Source of the DNA: JANMES01 sp038329865 | GTDB lineage: Bacteria; Planctomycetota; Phycisphaerae; Tepidisphaerales; Tepidisphaeraceae | DNA length: 64,000 nucleotides | Assembly: GCA_038329865.1 (NCBI GenBank) | Contig: JBBQNK010000023.1 | Location: 5,202-69,201, forward strand | Direction of reading: 5' to 3' | Shown here: in pieces, positions 8,534 to 17,800 of the stretch | Numbering within the stretch: the stretch's first letter is position 1 | Layout of the letters: every line of letters starts with the position of its first letter | Position numbers and translations under genes: made by a program | The notes under the pieces: model-generated | The model's database searches: none | What the model was told of the DNA's origin: nothing | Seen by the model: the letters and a program-made list of their open reading frames with translations, nothing else

Positions 8534-9301
8534 GTGGCGATGGAACTCAGCGGACTGAAGAAGCGCTACGTCGGGCCCGACGGCTCGGTCGTGCCGGTCA
8601 TTGATATCGACCGATTCACCCTCGCCAGCGGCGAGCAGGTGGCGCTCGTCGGCAGCAGCGGCTCGGGCAAGACCACGCTCCTGCACCTGATCGCCGGCAT
8701 TTTAACGCCCGATAGCGGCAGGATTCTTTTCGGCGAACCCGCCGGCGTGCCGCAGGCGGCGCTGGCGGCAGCGACGCTGGAATACCAATCTACAACACCG
8801 CCGGTCGCGTCGGACACGTCGCGACGGGCCAGCACGATCGATGTCTGCGCTCTTCCCGAAGCCGAGCGCGACATTTTCCGCGGCAAGCAGGTCGGCTACG
8901 TATTTCAAACACATCACCTGCTGCCCGGTTTCACCGCGATGGAGAACGTGCTGCTAGGCATGAGCTTTACCGGCCGGCGGGCCGACCCGGCGTGGGCGAA
9001 ACACCTGCTCGAAGAAGTCGGCCTGTCGCAGCGGCTCGATTACAAGCCTGAAAAATTATCGGTAGGTCAACAGCAGCGCGTCGCCGTCGCACGTGCGCTG
9101 GCCAACCGCCCGAGCCTCGTGCTTGCCGACGAGCCGACCGGCGCGCTCGACCCGGCCAGTGCGCAACAAGTGCTCGAGCTGATCCGAAAACTCTGCACCG
9201 AAGTGAAAGCGTCGCTCCTGCTCGTCAGCCACGACCCGCAGATCACGCAGCAGTTAGAACGAGTGGTGTCGTTGAAGGATTTGAACAAGGCGTCGAAATG
9301 A
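8534..9301 (+). CDS. ABC transporter ATP-binding protein (LolD/MacB-like)
   Basis: About 255 residues. I start at the GTG at 8534, with AAAGGGA about 5 nt before it; the ATG at 8540 is the alternative. Walker A (GSSGSGKTT), Q-loop (VFQTHHLLPG), signature (LSVGQQQR), Walker B (LVLADEPTGALD) and switch His (LLVSHD) are all visible. Unlike LolD, there are about 35 extra Ala/Thr/Ser-rich residues between Walker A and the Q-loop. It should power the FtsX-like permease encoded directly downstream; together they resemble MacB/Lol type mechanotransmission transporters of the envelope. Confidence 0.88.
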   Translation: MAMELSGLKKRYVGPDGSVVPVIDIDRFTLASGEQVALVGSSGSGKTTLLHLIAGILTPDSGRILFGEPAGVPQAALAAATLEYQSTTPPVASDTSRRASTIDVCALPEAERDIFRGKQVGYVFQTHHLLPGFTAMENVLLGMSFTGRRADPAWAKHLLEEVGLSQRLDYKPEKLSVGQQQRVAVARALANRPSLVLADEPTGALDPASAQQVLELIRKLCTEVKASLLLVSHDPQITQQLERVVSLKDLNKASK

Positions 9302-9302
9302 A

Positions 9303-9389
9303 AGTCACAATGCAAAATGCAAAATGCAAAAGTCCGGAGGGAATTCCCTCTTCATTTTGCATTTTGCATTCTGCAATCTGCATTTCCCT
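9303..9389. repeat. Inverted-repeat element, 'AATGCAAAATGCAAAATG' type
   Basis: Tandem TGCAAAA words on the left face CATTTTGCATTTTGCATT on the right around a GAGGGAATTCCCTC core. The element fills the whole gap between the ATPase and permease genes and ends right at the permease start codon. A second copy lies at 58608-58693. Confidence 0.8.
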
Positions 9390-11006
9390 ATGAACCTCTT
9401 CCAGCTAGTCATCAAGCAGATGCGGCAGCGTGCCCTGGGCACGTGGCTTACGCTGTTCTCTGTCATGCTCGGCATGGCGCTGGCCGTCTCGATCATGATC
9501 ATGCGGCGGGAGAGCAAAAGCCTCTTCGCGCAGACCGATTTCGGCTACGACATTCTGCTCGGGCCGCCCAAGGGGTCGCCGCTCACGCTCACGCTCAACA
9601 CCGTGTACCACATGTACACCAGCCCGGGCGTGATTCCGTATTCGATCTACGCCGACATGGTTCGCGGCAACAAGCCGCCGCTGCCGGGGCATCCGGACTA
9701 TCACCAGTACGTGAGGCAGGCCATCCCGTTCATGGTCGGCGACAGCTACAAGGCCCGGCGAATCGTCGGTACGTCGCCGCAGATGTTCGGCGTGGACGAC
9801 GACGGCAAGCCGGTGAAGGGCACGCCGTGGCATTATCGCGAGGACAAGGCGTACGAGCTCGCCGCCGGGCGCGTCTTCGCGCCGCGAAAGTTTGAAGCGG
9901 TCATCGGTTCCGATGTCGCCGACAAGCTCGGGCTTCACGTGTATGATCCGAAGCTTTCGCCGCAGGAAAATGAAAAATCCGGCGGCGCGTTCCGCGCCAC
10001 GCACGGCATGCCGGGGCCGAACGAAAAGCCCGACATTCACAAGCCGATCTGGAACATCGTCGGCATTCTCAAGCCCACGCATACCGCCAATGATCGCGTG
10101 CTGTTCATCCCGTTCGTCAGTCTCTACGCAATCGCCGAGCACGAGAGCGGCATGATCGATCAGGCGTTGATGAAGGCCGGTCTGGACCCGACCAAAATTC
10201 CCGCCGATAGAATCGACGACGTGCTGCAGACTCTCGGCATCGATCCGCAGAAAGTCCCTCAGTCGGTGAAGGCGAAGTTCCGCATGGAACACAAATCGTC
10301 GGCCCCCGGCACGCAGCCGGCGTCGGGAGACGTGAACGAGCTGATGAAAGACGCCGTCGCGCCCGCCACCGCGCCGGCGGAGGAAGACGGCGAAGACCCC
10401 GACGTCTACCACCTCGACGAGCAAGGCAACATCGTTCCCGATCTGCCGGAAGACGAGTGGTCGCTATCGGCCATCCTCATCCAGTCGCGTGGCACGATCG
10501 GGCAACAGCGGCTGATCTACAACTTCAAGGTAATCGACGACCGCGCCACCGCCGTCATCCCGGCTGACGTGATGCGCGAATTCTTCGACACGTTTCTCGC
10601 CGGTGCGACGATCATGTTGCTTGTGATTTCAGTGCTGGTGATCGTCGTCGCCGCCGTCGGCATTTTGGTGAGCATTTACAACTCGGTGACGGCCCGCAAG
10701 CACGAGATCGCCATCCTGCGGGCGCTCGGTGCGACGAAAAACCGCATCCTGGTGCTGATCTGCATTGAAGCGGCGCTGATCGGCCTGGTGGGCGGAATCC
10801 TCGGGCTCCTGGCGGGCCACGCTCTGGCGGGAATCGGCTCGATTTTCCTTAACCGTTTGCTCGGACAGGGGATAAATTGGGTGGCCGTCGATCGATTGGA
10901 GTTGCTATACTTGTTTGGCGTGGTCGTTCTCGCAACCCTTGCGGGGTTAGTGCCGGCGTTGTCGGCCTACCGAACGCCCGTCGCCACCAACCTGGTGGCC
11001 GGATGA
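9390..11006 (+). CDS. ABC transporter permease, FtsX/MacB family
   Basis: A 538-residue inner-membrane permease: one N-terminal helix (residues about 18-40), a large periplasmic domain, then three C-terminal helices with the conserved FtsX-type stretch SVTARKHEIAILRALGATKNRI. The periplasmic part carries an Ala/Pro/acidic low-complexity insertion around residues 310-350. I take the ATG at 9390 because the first helix follows; upstream is repeat DNA. It pairs with the ATPase at 8534-9301. Its stop codon overlaps the next start (ATGA), so the following exported protein is translationally coupled. Confidence 0.88.
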   Translation: MNLFQLVIKQMRQRALGTWLTLFSVMLGMALAVSIMIMRRESKSLFAQTDFGYDILLGPPKGSPLTLTLNTVYHMYTSPGVIPYSIYADMVRGNKPPLPGHPDYHQYVRQAIPFMVGDSYKARRIVGTSPQMFGVDDDGKPVKGTPWHYREDKAYELAAGRVFAPRKFEAVIGSDVADKLGLHVYDPKLSPQENEKSGGAFRATHGMPGPNEKPDIHKPIWNIVGILKPTHTANDRVLFIPFVSLYAIAEHESGMIDQALMKAGLDPTKIPADRIDDVLQTLGIDPQKVPQSVKAKFRMEHKSSAPGTQPASGDVNELMKDAVAPATAPAEEDGEDPDVYHLDEQGNIVPDLPEDEWSLSAILIQSRGTIGQQRLIYNFKVIDDRATAVIPADVMREFFDTFLAGATIMLLVISVLVIVVAAVGILVSIYNSVTARKHEIAILRALGATKNRILVLICIEAALIGLVGGILGLLAGHALAGIGSIFLNRLLGQGINWVAVDRLELLYLFGVVVLATLAGLVPALSAYRTPVATNLVAG

Positions 11007-11764
11007 AAACTCCAACTACACGGACGGCTGTGATGCGTAAAACCGGAATTGCTTTGGCGCTGCTGTTGATCACAGGCGCAGCGCGCGCCGCGGAACCGAC
11101 GACGAAACCCTCGGCGATCGCGAAACAGCAGGCGGCTCTATCGGCCGATCAAATGGAGTTCGCCGCCAAGCAGGCCTTCACGCGCGGGCAGTACGCGATC
11201 GCGCTCCCCATGCTGCAAAAGATGGCGATCGCCGCGAAAGATCAGCCGGACAAGCTCGGCCCGATCATGGAGATGATCCACGTCTCACAAAAGGCCATCG
11301 CCACCGCCAATCTGCAGAAAGGCGCGACGACCGTCGAGCCCGCCGCCGCCGGTGAGAAGCGAACCCCGCACCCCGCGCCCGAAGCCGGCAAGGTGCAGGA
11401 GATGACGATCAAGGAACTCGGCAATTTCGAGTACGACGAGGACAAAGGCGGGAACATTCCCGACGACGTGAAGAAACTTTCCGGTAGCCAGATTCGGTTG
11501 CGCGGTTACATGATCCCAATCGACCAGGCCGAGCGCATCAGCAAGTTCGCGCTCGTCCCGAGCCTGTTCGCCTGCTGCTTCGGGCAGCCGCCGCAGATTC
11601 AGCATACGATCGTCGTCGACTGTCCCGCCGGTAAGGCCGTCAGCTATTTTCCGGATGAGATCGTCGTTGAAGGCACGCTGACCGTTAAAGAAAACAAGGA
11701 AGAGAACGTGATCGTGAATATTTTCGAAATCAATACCACCAGCGTGAAGCCCGCACCGAAGTAG
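11003..11764 (+). CDS. Exported DUF3299-like protein, ABC transporter partner
   Basis: A 253-residue protein with a signal peptide (MRKTGIALALLLITGAARA after a short lead; a second start at 11033 is possible). An Ala/Lys-rich helical region is followed by a DUF3299-type C-terminal domain with GYMIPID and the cysteine-rich motif ACCFGQPPQIQH. It overlaps the permease stop by ATGA and so should be made together with the transporter. The paired cysteines suggest metal or redox chemistry in the periplasm (inference). Known DUF3299 proteins often lie beside FtsX-like permeases; no biochemical role is established to my knowledge. Confidence 0.75.
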   Translation: MKTPTTRTAVMRKTGIALALLLITGAARAAEPTTKPSAIAKQQAALSADQMEFAAKQAFTRGQYAIALPMLQKMAIAAKDQPDKLGPIMEMIHVSQKAIATANLQKGATTVEPAAAGEKRTPHPAPEAGKVQEMTIKELGNFEYDEDKGGNIPDDVKKLSGSQIRLRGYMIPIDQAERISKFALVPSLFACCFGQPPQIQHTIVVDCPAGKAVSYFPDEIVVEGTLTVKENKEENVIVNIFEINTTSVKPAPK

Positions 11765-11789
11765 TCATTGCTTTCAAGTTGAGGACGTT

Positions 11790-12320
11790 ATGGAAGCCGC
11801 CGTGAAAATACCGTTGAGTCAGCGGATCAATGTCCGCCTGATCATCTTTTCCGCCGTCATGCTTTTGGTGATCGGGTATCCGATTTACCTTTTCGTCGAC
11901 GAGGCAGTGAGCGGCGGCATTCACTATCGCGGCGATTACGTCGACGTGAACCTTCAGGCGATGAGCACTTTCAATTTCGATCAGGTAAACGGAACGGCCG
12001 ACCAGATTCCCGCCAAGTGGCGCGCTTTGGATGGAAAGCGGATCGTCGTCGAAGGTGAAATGTGGGCCGGCCGCAGCGCCGCTGATGAGCTGAACCGGTT
12101 TGATCTCGTCTACAGCAAAACCAAGTGCTGCTTCACCGGCCCGCCGCTGGTGCAGCACTTCGTGAAGGCGACCGTCGTCGGGAATCACCGTGTGCCGTAT
12201 TACTACGACAACCGGGTCCGCGTGACGGGCACGTTGCATATCGACGTGAAGAAAGGCGACACCGGCGCGGTCGAAAGCGTTTACTCGCTGGACGTGGAAC
12301 GCGTCGATCCGATTTCATAA
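11790..12320 (+). CDS. Membrane-anchored protein with CCF motif, second ABC partner
   Basis: A 176-residue protein with one N-terminal transmembrane anchor (residues about 17-37) and a small beta-rich periplasmic domain. The motif KCCFTGPPLVQHF matches the CCFGQPPQIQH motif of the preceding DUF3299-like protein, followed by similar V/VTGTL strands, so the two C-terminal domains are probably diverged relatives. GAGG lies 5 nt before the ATG. It is the last gene of the ABC operon. Function unknown. Confidence 0.7.
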   Translation: MEAAVKIPLSQRINVRLIIFSAVMLLVIGYPIYLFVDEAVSGGIHYRGDYVDVNLQAMSTFNFDQVNGTADQIPAKWRALDGKRIVVEGEMWAGRSAADELNRFDLVYSKTKCCFTGPPLVQHFVKATVVGNHRVPYYYDNRVRVTGTLHIDVKKGDTGAVESVYSLDVERVDPIS

Positions 12321-12344
12321 CCTTTGGGCACGGCCGGCCGCGAT

Positions 12345-13439
12345 TCAGTTGAACCCGGTGACTCTTCCAACCGAGCCGTCATAGAGCAGCAGTACACCCA
12401 TCCAGAGTTGCGCGGCGATCACCACGATGAGAAGCGCGGTGAAAATACTCAATACGAGCTTTCGCCGCGGTGCCCACTTCGCAAGGCCCGCCATAATCAG
12501 CGGCAGAAGCACCAAAGCGCCGGCGAACGACACATGCAGAACGCTGCGGGTGATTTTTGAGCCATGGTTGTCGTCGGGATTGATCATCACCTGCCGCCAA
12601 AGGGTGCGAGGATTGAACGTCTCGGATTCGCTGCCCATGAAATACCAACCGAGCAGCGCGGTGAGAATGAAGACGGCCGACGCGACGATCCAGAATCGCC
12701 CGGCGAGAACCGGCGTCGCCGGCGCTGGCGGGTGAAGCGACTGCACCAGCGCGTCGGCCACATTCACCTGCGGAACTACTGTCGGCTCGCTGGTGATCTT
12801 GCGGATCGACAGCCCGACGGCCGCCAACCCCACGGCAATCGCAAAGCCGGCGAAGATGACATGCAGCTCCAGCGGCGGAACGGCGGTGTTGATCTTGTTG
12901 ACGATCGATCGCTCGGCCGCCTGCGAAGTGGGCGATGCGTCATGGCTCTCCACCGCCACGGAGAATCGATAGACCGCCTCGCCCGCGAACCACGCACCGG
13001 CCGACATCATCGCCGCGCTGGCAAGCAGCAACGCGAGCGCCAACAAGTAGAGCTTCTTCCGCAGCCGATCAGACATCGCCAGGTAAGCGACGATCGTCGC
13101 GACGATCACTCCGGTGGCGGCGGACATCATCCACGTGTGCCAGAGCAGTTCGTGCCACTGGTCGCTCGTGAGCGAACTGGCGGCGACGGTCAGTGCCCAG
13201 GTATCGCCGTTGGGTGGGCCGCTCTTGAACGCCACATCGTGCAGCGCATAAACGCCGCTGAGCGCCGTGGGAATCATCGAAAGCCCGCCGAGCAGAAGAA
13301 GCCACCGCCCGACCGCGCGGGCCGGGTGCTTCCGCCACATCACGCCCGCCAGTTCCATCAGCAGCCCCGCCAGAAAAAGGCCGAGCGGATAATGAATAAG
13401 GATCACGTGCAGATTGGGAATAATGAGTTGGCGGTTCAA
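12345..13439 (-). CDS. Multi-pass membrane protein, DUF2231-like
   Basis: A 364-residue protein with about eight hydrophobic helices. Its N-terminus (NLHVILIHYPLGLFLAGLLMEL) is the typical DUF2231 start, with a His in the first helix, and later helices contain further His (LHVIFAGFAIAVG, SVLHVSFAGA). Such histidines could bind haem, which would fit cytochrome-associated relatives, but this is inference. It is convergent with the ABC operon and divergent from the glycosidase gene. Confidence 0.65.
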   Translation of the reverse strand: MNRQLIIPNLHVILIHYPLGLFLAGLLMELAGVMWRKHPARAVGRWLLLLGGLSMIPTALSGVYALHDVAFKSGPPNGDTWALTVAASSLTSDQWHELLWHTWMMSAATGVIVATIVAYLAMSDRLRKKLYLLALALLLASAAMMSAGAWFAGEAVYRFSVAVESHDASPTSQAAERSIVNKINTAVPPLELHVIFAGFAIAVGLAAVGLSIRKITSEPTVVPQVNVADALVQSLHPPAPATPVLAGRFWIVASAVFILTALLGWYFMGSESETFNPRTLWRQVMINPDDNHGSKITRSVLHVSFAGALVLLPLIMAGLAKWAPRRKLVLSIFTALLIVVIAAQLWMGVLLLYDGSVGRVTGFN

Positions 13440-13594
13440 GCAGTCTCCGGATAAACGATAAAAATCGTGCAGCTTATCATAGGTGAGTTAAAGTATGAAG
13501 AATCTCTTCGAGCATTAATAAAACCCGGTTGATGAGACGGTCGAACCGTGGGCACAATGTGTCCCCGCGCGAACATGGCAGTGGAATTGCTCAT

Positions 13595-15046
13595 ATGAAA
13601 CGACTGATCTTCAGCCTCTGCGTCTTCTGCATCGCGGCCTGTGCGCCCGCGAAAATGCCGTCGGCCGGGAACGTTCTTCCGGTGGTTGTCGTTACCGTCA
13701 ATCCCGCTCCGAACCAGACTTTCGCCGGCTTCGGCACCAGCCTGACGAATACCGATGATGACTTCCAAAAACTTACGCCGGCCGTGCGCGAGTCGATCTC
13801 GAACATGGTCTGGCACGATCTGAATTTCAAAATCCTTCGGCTCTGGTTCAACCCAACGGTGTACCTCGCAAACCCGAACAAGCCGGACCTCTCGGAGTTC
13901 AGGCGGAAGTATGTGGAATCCGGAATAATCAGTCTGGCGATGAAGCAAGGTTGCACCACACTGCTGCTCGCGCCGAACGACGTGCCGCCGCAGTTCGGGC
14001 GACCGAAGTCGAAGTTGCACCCGGATTACGCCGAATTCACCGATGCGGGCGTTACGGCGTACGCGCAGGTCATCGCACAGGCCATCCGCCAGATCCGCGA
14101 CGAGACCGGCATTCAAATCAACGCCACCGGCGTGCTGAATGAGCCGAACGATCGCCCGGTGCGATTCACCGAAGCGCAATGGCCAGTCATCGTAAAAGCG
14201 CTGCGGGCGCAACTCGACTCGCGCGGATTGACGAACGTTTCGATCATCGGCCCGGAAGCTTCCAGCTGCGACGACACGGCGTTCCAGATGGTCGATGCGA
14301 TCAAGAAAGATCCGGAGGCGTGGGCGGCGCTCAAGGGAATTTCAACACACACCTACAACATGGGCGCGACCGATACTGTGGTCCGGCGGATTGCCGGATC
14401 GAACAAGTCGTACTGGCAAACGGAATCGAGCACGCCCGGGCCGGAAAATCTCGGCGACACCGTGAAGGCGGCCTCCTCGGCGGCGCGGATCCTCAGCGAC
14501 TTAAATCATGGCGTGACGCACTGGATCTGGTTCATCGGCTACGAGCAGCAGGACGCGGCAGATAACGGGACGCGCCTGATCAGGTTCGACGCATCCAAAG
14601 CCACCGGCGTGCCGGCCAAGTTGTACAAATATTTCTACATCCAGCAGCTGAGCAGCGCGTTTCCGCCGGGCTCGGTGGCGCATCAGTGCACCAGTTCAAC
14701 CGAAGGCTCGATGACGTGGACGTACGGCACGAAGCCCAACGTGCTCTGTGCTGCCGCGCAACGGGCCGACGGGTCATGGGCGATCGGGCTGATCAATTAC
14801 ACGTCCAAGCAGTTCGCGGATCCGCACCTTTCAAGCTGGGAGCGCAGTCAGTCCGGCCAGAACGCCAAGACCCTCACCGTGACCGTCAAGATTCCCGCCC
14901 TGGCTAACGCGGGCAGCACGACCTTCTACGTCCACAGCAGCGACGAATCGAAACCCAACGTCGATGCCGGCCGCGTAGTGGCCAAAAATGGCGTGCTGAC
15001 CGTTACCCTCACTCCGCTCCAGATGCTCACCCTCAGCACCAAGTAG
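13595..15046 (+). CDS. Glycoside hydrolase family 30-like lipoprotein
   Basis: A 483-residue predicted lipoprotein: the N-terminus MKRLIFSLCVFCIAAC carries a lipobox. The body is a (beta/alpha)8 barrel of clan GH-A with a C-terminal beta domain. The predicted acid/base is E183 in GVLNEPND and the predicted nucleophile E277 in YWQTESS, at the spacing expected for GH30-type enzymes. Likely substrates are beta-linked glucans, xylans or related polymers; the exact one cannot be told. The polysaccharide locus starts about 1.5 kb downstream on the other strand, and a link is only possible. Confidence 0.75.
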   Translation: MKRLIFSLCVFCIAACAPAKMPSAGNVLPVVVVTVNPAPNQTFAGFGTSLTNTDDDFQKLTPAVRESISNMVWHDLNFKILRLWFNPTVYLANPNKPDLSEFRRKYVESGIISLAMKQGCTTLLLAPNDVPPQFGRPKSKLHPDYAEFTDAGVTAYAQVIAQAIRQIRDETGIQINATGVLNEPNDRPVRFTEAQWPVIVKALRAQLDSRGLTNVSIIGPEASSCDDTAFQMVDAIKKDPEAWAALKGISTHTYNMGATDTVVRRIAGSNKSYWQTESSTPGPENLGDTVKAASSAARILSDLNHGVTHWIWFIGYEQQDAADNGTRLIRFDASKATGVPAKLYKYFYIQQLSSAFPPGSVAHQCTSSTEGSMTWTYGTKPNVLCAAAQRADGSWAIGLINYTSKQFADPHLSSWERSQSGQNAKTLTVTVKIPALANAGSTTFYVHSSDESKPNVDAGRVVAKNGVLTVTLTPLQMLTLSTK

Positions 15047-15147
15047 CCGATTTGTTCCCATTCCGGCCCTGCTGCTGATATAACTCATGCGTCGCGGCAA
15101 ACCGTGAATACACGGTCGCGGCGCATCGGTCGGAACTGAGGACTCGG

Positions 15148-16476
15148 ATGAGCATTCGTCTTTCGCTACTCACCTGCGCGACTGCATTGTCGCTGATCGG
15201 CTCAGTGGCTGCTTGGAGTTTGGCCGATTCCGTCGCCGGTGTCACCGAGGCCGTTCCAAAGAAGGCATCGCCCGCGACACAGCCGGCGACTATGCCCAAG
15301 ACTACGCCGACGACAATGCCGAAGAGTGGGCCGAAGAGTGGACCGATGACTGAACCGACGACGAGTCCCACCACCAATCGATCCGCCAACGCGCTGGAAG
15401 ACGCTGCATCGCCGACGCTCATCACGCTCAAGATGGACAACGCAAAAGTCGAAGACGTGATGAAGGCGATTTCCAAAGCATCCGGCTACAAGCTGGGGAT
15501 TTTCAACCAGGCCATGTGGCGAAACGGCGGAGCGGCGTTGACCGTTTCCGTCGATTACGACAAACAACCATTCTGGAATGTCATCGCCGATTTCTGCCAG
15601 AAGGCGCAGATTTCTCCCTACTTCGGCGGGGGTAACCGAGGGGACAAAATCCTCTTTCTGCCCGCCGGGCAGGTGGGCGAATCGATGCTCAATTGTCCTT
15701 CGTCCAACGTCGGCGCGGCCGTGCTATTGGCGACGCAAATTTCGCGGCAAAACACCGTCACCTTCGGCGAGAAGGCTTCTGTTCAGAATAATTTTGAAAT
15801 GCAGTTGATGATGCTGACCGAGCCGAAGATGCGCCTCGTCGCTTACGAGCAGCAGCCGATTCTGGAAGTGGCAGTCGATGACAAGGGCAACTCGCTGATA
15901 GTAAAAGGCACGCGCAATTCCTCGCGGTCGGAGATCAGCAACCGGCAGACCCAGGTAACCTTCGGCCTCGCGCTCCACTACCCCGACGCCAACCCCGGCA
16001 CGAAAATTACCCGCCTGGCGGGCAAGATTAAGCTCATGATCGGCACGAAGGCCGATTCTCTGGAGTTCACCGATTTTTCAAACGCGAAAGAACAGGTCAA
16101 GCAATCTGCCGGCGGCCGGCGAATGACGCTCGAAAGCGTCAAGCCGATGGACCGCGCCAACGGTGGCAATAATCGGATGTACATCGTCAAAGTCGTCATC
16201 TATCGCGACAAGCTCAATCAACAGCAATTCAACGAACAAATCAATTCCCTCGACCTTCGCGTGACGGACTCGCGCGACAGGGAGTTGCAGTTCCAGGGCA
16301 ATCGAGAAACGAACAACAACGGCACGGAAGCACACATCGGCCTGATGTACCGCCGGTTCGGTCCTAATGAAGGAGTCGAGGAAGTCGGCGAGCCTGTTAA
16401 GGTCGCCTGGGAGATTCTCTCCGACGGCAAGGAGATTACTTTGCCGTTTGAGTTCAAAGATTTGCCGATGCCGTGA
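15148..16476 (+). CDS. Secreted protein of unknown function
   Basis: A 442-residue protein with a signal peptide and then a Thr/Pro/Met/Lys-rich linker (residues about 40-75). Residues about 90-175 (ITLKMDNAKVEDVMKAISKASG) resemble the short STN/secretin N-terminal fold found in periplasmic proteins of Planctomycetota. The rest contains beta-rich segments and no motif I recognise. GAGG lies 6 nt before the ATG. Its end is 58 nt from the convergent end of the polysaccharide locus. Confidence 0.65.
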   Translation: MSIRLSLLTCATALSLIGSVAAWSLADSVAGVTEAVPKKASPATQPATMPKTTPTTMPKSGPKSGPMTEPTTSPTTNRSANALEDAASPTLITLKMDNAKVEDVMKAISKASGYKLGIFNQAMWRNGGAALTVSVDYDKQPFWNVIADFCQKAQISPYFGGGNRGDKILFLPAGQVGESMLNCPSSNVGAAVLLATQISRQNTVTFGEKASVQNNFEMQLMMLTEPKMRLVAYEQQPILEVAVDDKGNSLIVKGTRNSSRSEISNRQTQVTFGLALHYPDANPGTKITRLAGKIKLMIGTKADSLEFTDFSNAKEQVKQSAGGRRMTLESVKPMDRANGGNNRMYIVKVVIYRDKLNQQQFNEQINSLDLRVTDSRDRELQFQGNRETNNNGTEAHIGLMYRRFGPNEGVEEVGEPVKVAWEILSDGKEITLPFEFKDLPMP

Positions 16477-16534
16477 AGTGGAGACGCAAACGAAAGCCGC
16501 AGAGCGAGGGGATTTGTTTTACCGGCAGGGAAAC

Positions 16535-17800
16535 CTACTTGGATTTGGCGGATTTGCGTTGCAGTACGTCGTCGTAAAGGCGCTCGACTTTTCTGGCGGT
16601 GCTCTGGATCGTGAAGTGGTCTCGGACGCGATCGCGCCCGAGAGCGCCCATGCGGGCGGCGAGTTCTGGTTCACGCAATAGCCGGCAAATCGCGGCGGCC
16701 ATTGCGTCGGCGTCGCCCATGGGGACGAGAATTCCTGTCTCTCCATTGAGCACGATCTCCGGCACGCCCCCTCCGTTGGTCGCTATGACCGGCTTGCCGG
16801 CGGCCATCCCTTCTATCACCACCTGACCGAACGGCTCGCCCACCACCGACGCATGCACCAGGATAGTCAACTCTGAGATCAGCTCCGGTACGTCCTGGCG
16901 AAAGCCGGTGTATTCCACAACCGATTCCAGGTTCAGGGTACGCGTCATGTCTCGGATGAACTTTTCGTAGTCGGCCTCGTTGAATAGCGCCGCGCCGATA
17001 ATCTGAAAGCGAGTCTGCGGGAAGTTCTGCAGCACCTGCGCCGCGGCGCGGAGAAAAATGTGCTGACCCTTCCACGGGCTGATCCGCCCGACGAGACCGA
17101 CCAGTGGCACGTCGGACTGCTTTCCGGCGTCCGATTCGTTCCGCTCGAGTGTGCCGTCATGAACGACGCTGAGCCGGGCACTGATATCCACGCCCGAGTG
17201 AATCGCCGCCGAGTGCTCGAGTTTCCCTTTCGAGAGCGTGGTGAGCGTCGCGCCGGAGTTGGCGATGACGCAATCCGGCAGCCAGCGCGCCAGCCGGCGA
17301 AAGATTCGGACGATCGACGGCGGAAGGTAATCGTTATCGATGCGATCACGCACGTGCCAGATCAGCGGCGTCCGGGCAAGTTTCGCCGCGACGCCACCGA
17401 TGATGTCCGCCTTAAGTGAATTGGTGTGAACCAGCCCGATGTTCGCCGCGAGGATGAACCGCGACATGCGCCACGTGAACTTCATGGTCGAGAACACGTC
17501 CCGCACCCGGAAAATTGTCTTGCCACCCAGCGAATCCTTACGGGTATTGATCACCTGTGGATTCAGCGGCAGCAGATGCACCTCGGCCCCGGCGGCGATG
17601 AGTTTTTCGCGGAGCGGGCCGTCCGAAAGCAAAGCCACCACGGGCATGTACCGCTTTTGATCGAGATGTCGCACGAGGTTCAGCAGTGCGATCTCACCTC
17701 CGCCCATTGCCGCGGTGTGATCAACGAAGAGTATACGCACCGCGGCCCCGCCCTGGCGGGCGCTGGCGACGGGCGGAGTATCAATGGTCTCCGTGCTCAA
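16535..17800 (-). CDS. Glycosyltransferase family 4
   Basis: A 421-residue GT-B fold transferase. The N-terminal domain has GGGEIALLNLVRHL, and the C-terminal donor domain has VGRISPWKGQH and GEPFGQVVIEGMAAGKPVI with the Glu pair of GT4 enzymes. The start is a TTG at 17800 that overlaps the stop of the GT2 gene; a GTG at 17740 is a good alternative because the conserved strand RILFVDH follows it directly. It is the last gene of the exopolysaccharide locus. Donor and acceptor are unknown. Confidence 0.87.
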   Translation of the reverse strand: MSTETIDTPPVASARQGGAAVRILFVDHTAAMGGGEIALLNLVRHLDQKRYMPVVALLSDGPLREKLIAAGAEVHLLPLNPQVINTRKDSLGGKTIFRVRDVFSTMKFTWRMSRFILAANIGLVHTNSLKADIIGGVAAKLARTPLIWHVRDRIDNDYLPPSIVRIFRRLARWLPDCVIANSGATLTTLSKGKLEHSAAIHSGVDISARLSVVHDGTLERNESDAGKQSDVPLVGLVGRISPWKGQHIFLRAAAQVLQNFPQTRFQIIGAALFNEADYEKFIRDMTRTLNLESVVEYTGFRQDVPELISELTILVHASVVGEPFGQVVIEGMAAGKPVIATNGGGVPEIVLNGETGILVPMGDADAMAAAICRLLREPELAARMGALGRDRVRDHFTIQSTARKVERLYDDVLQRKSAKSK

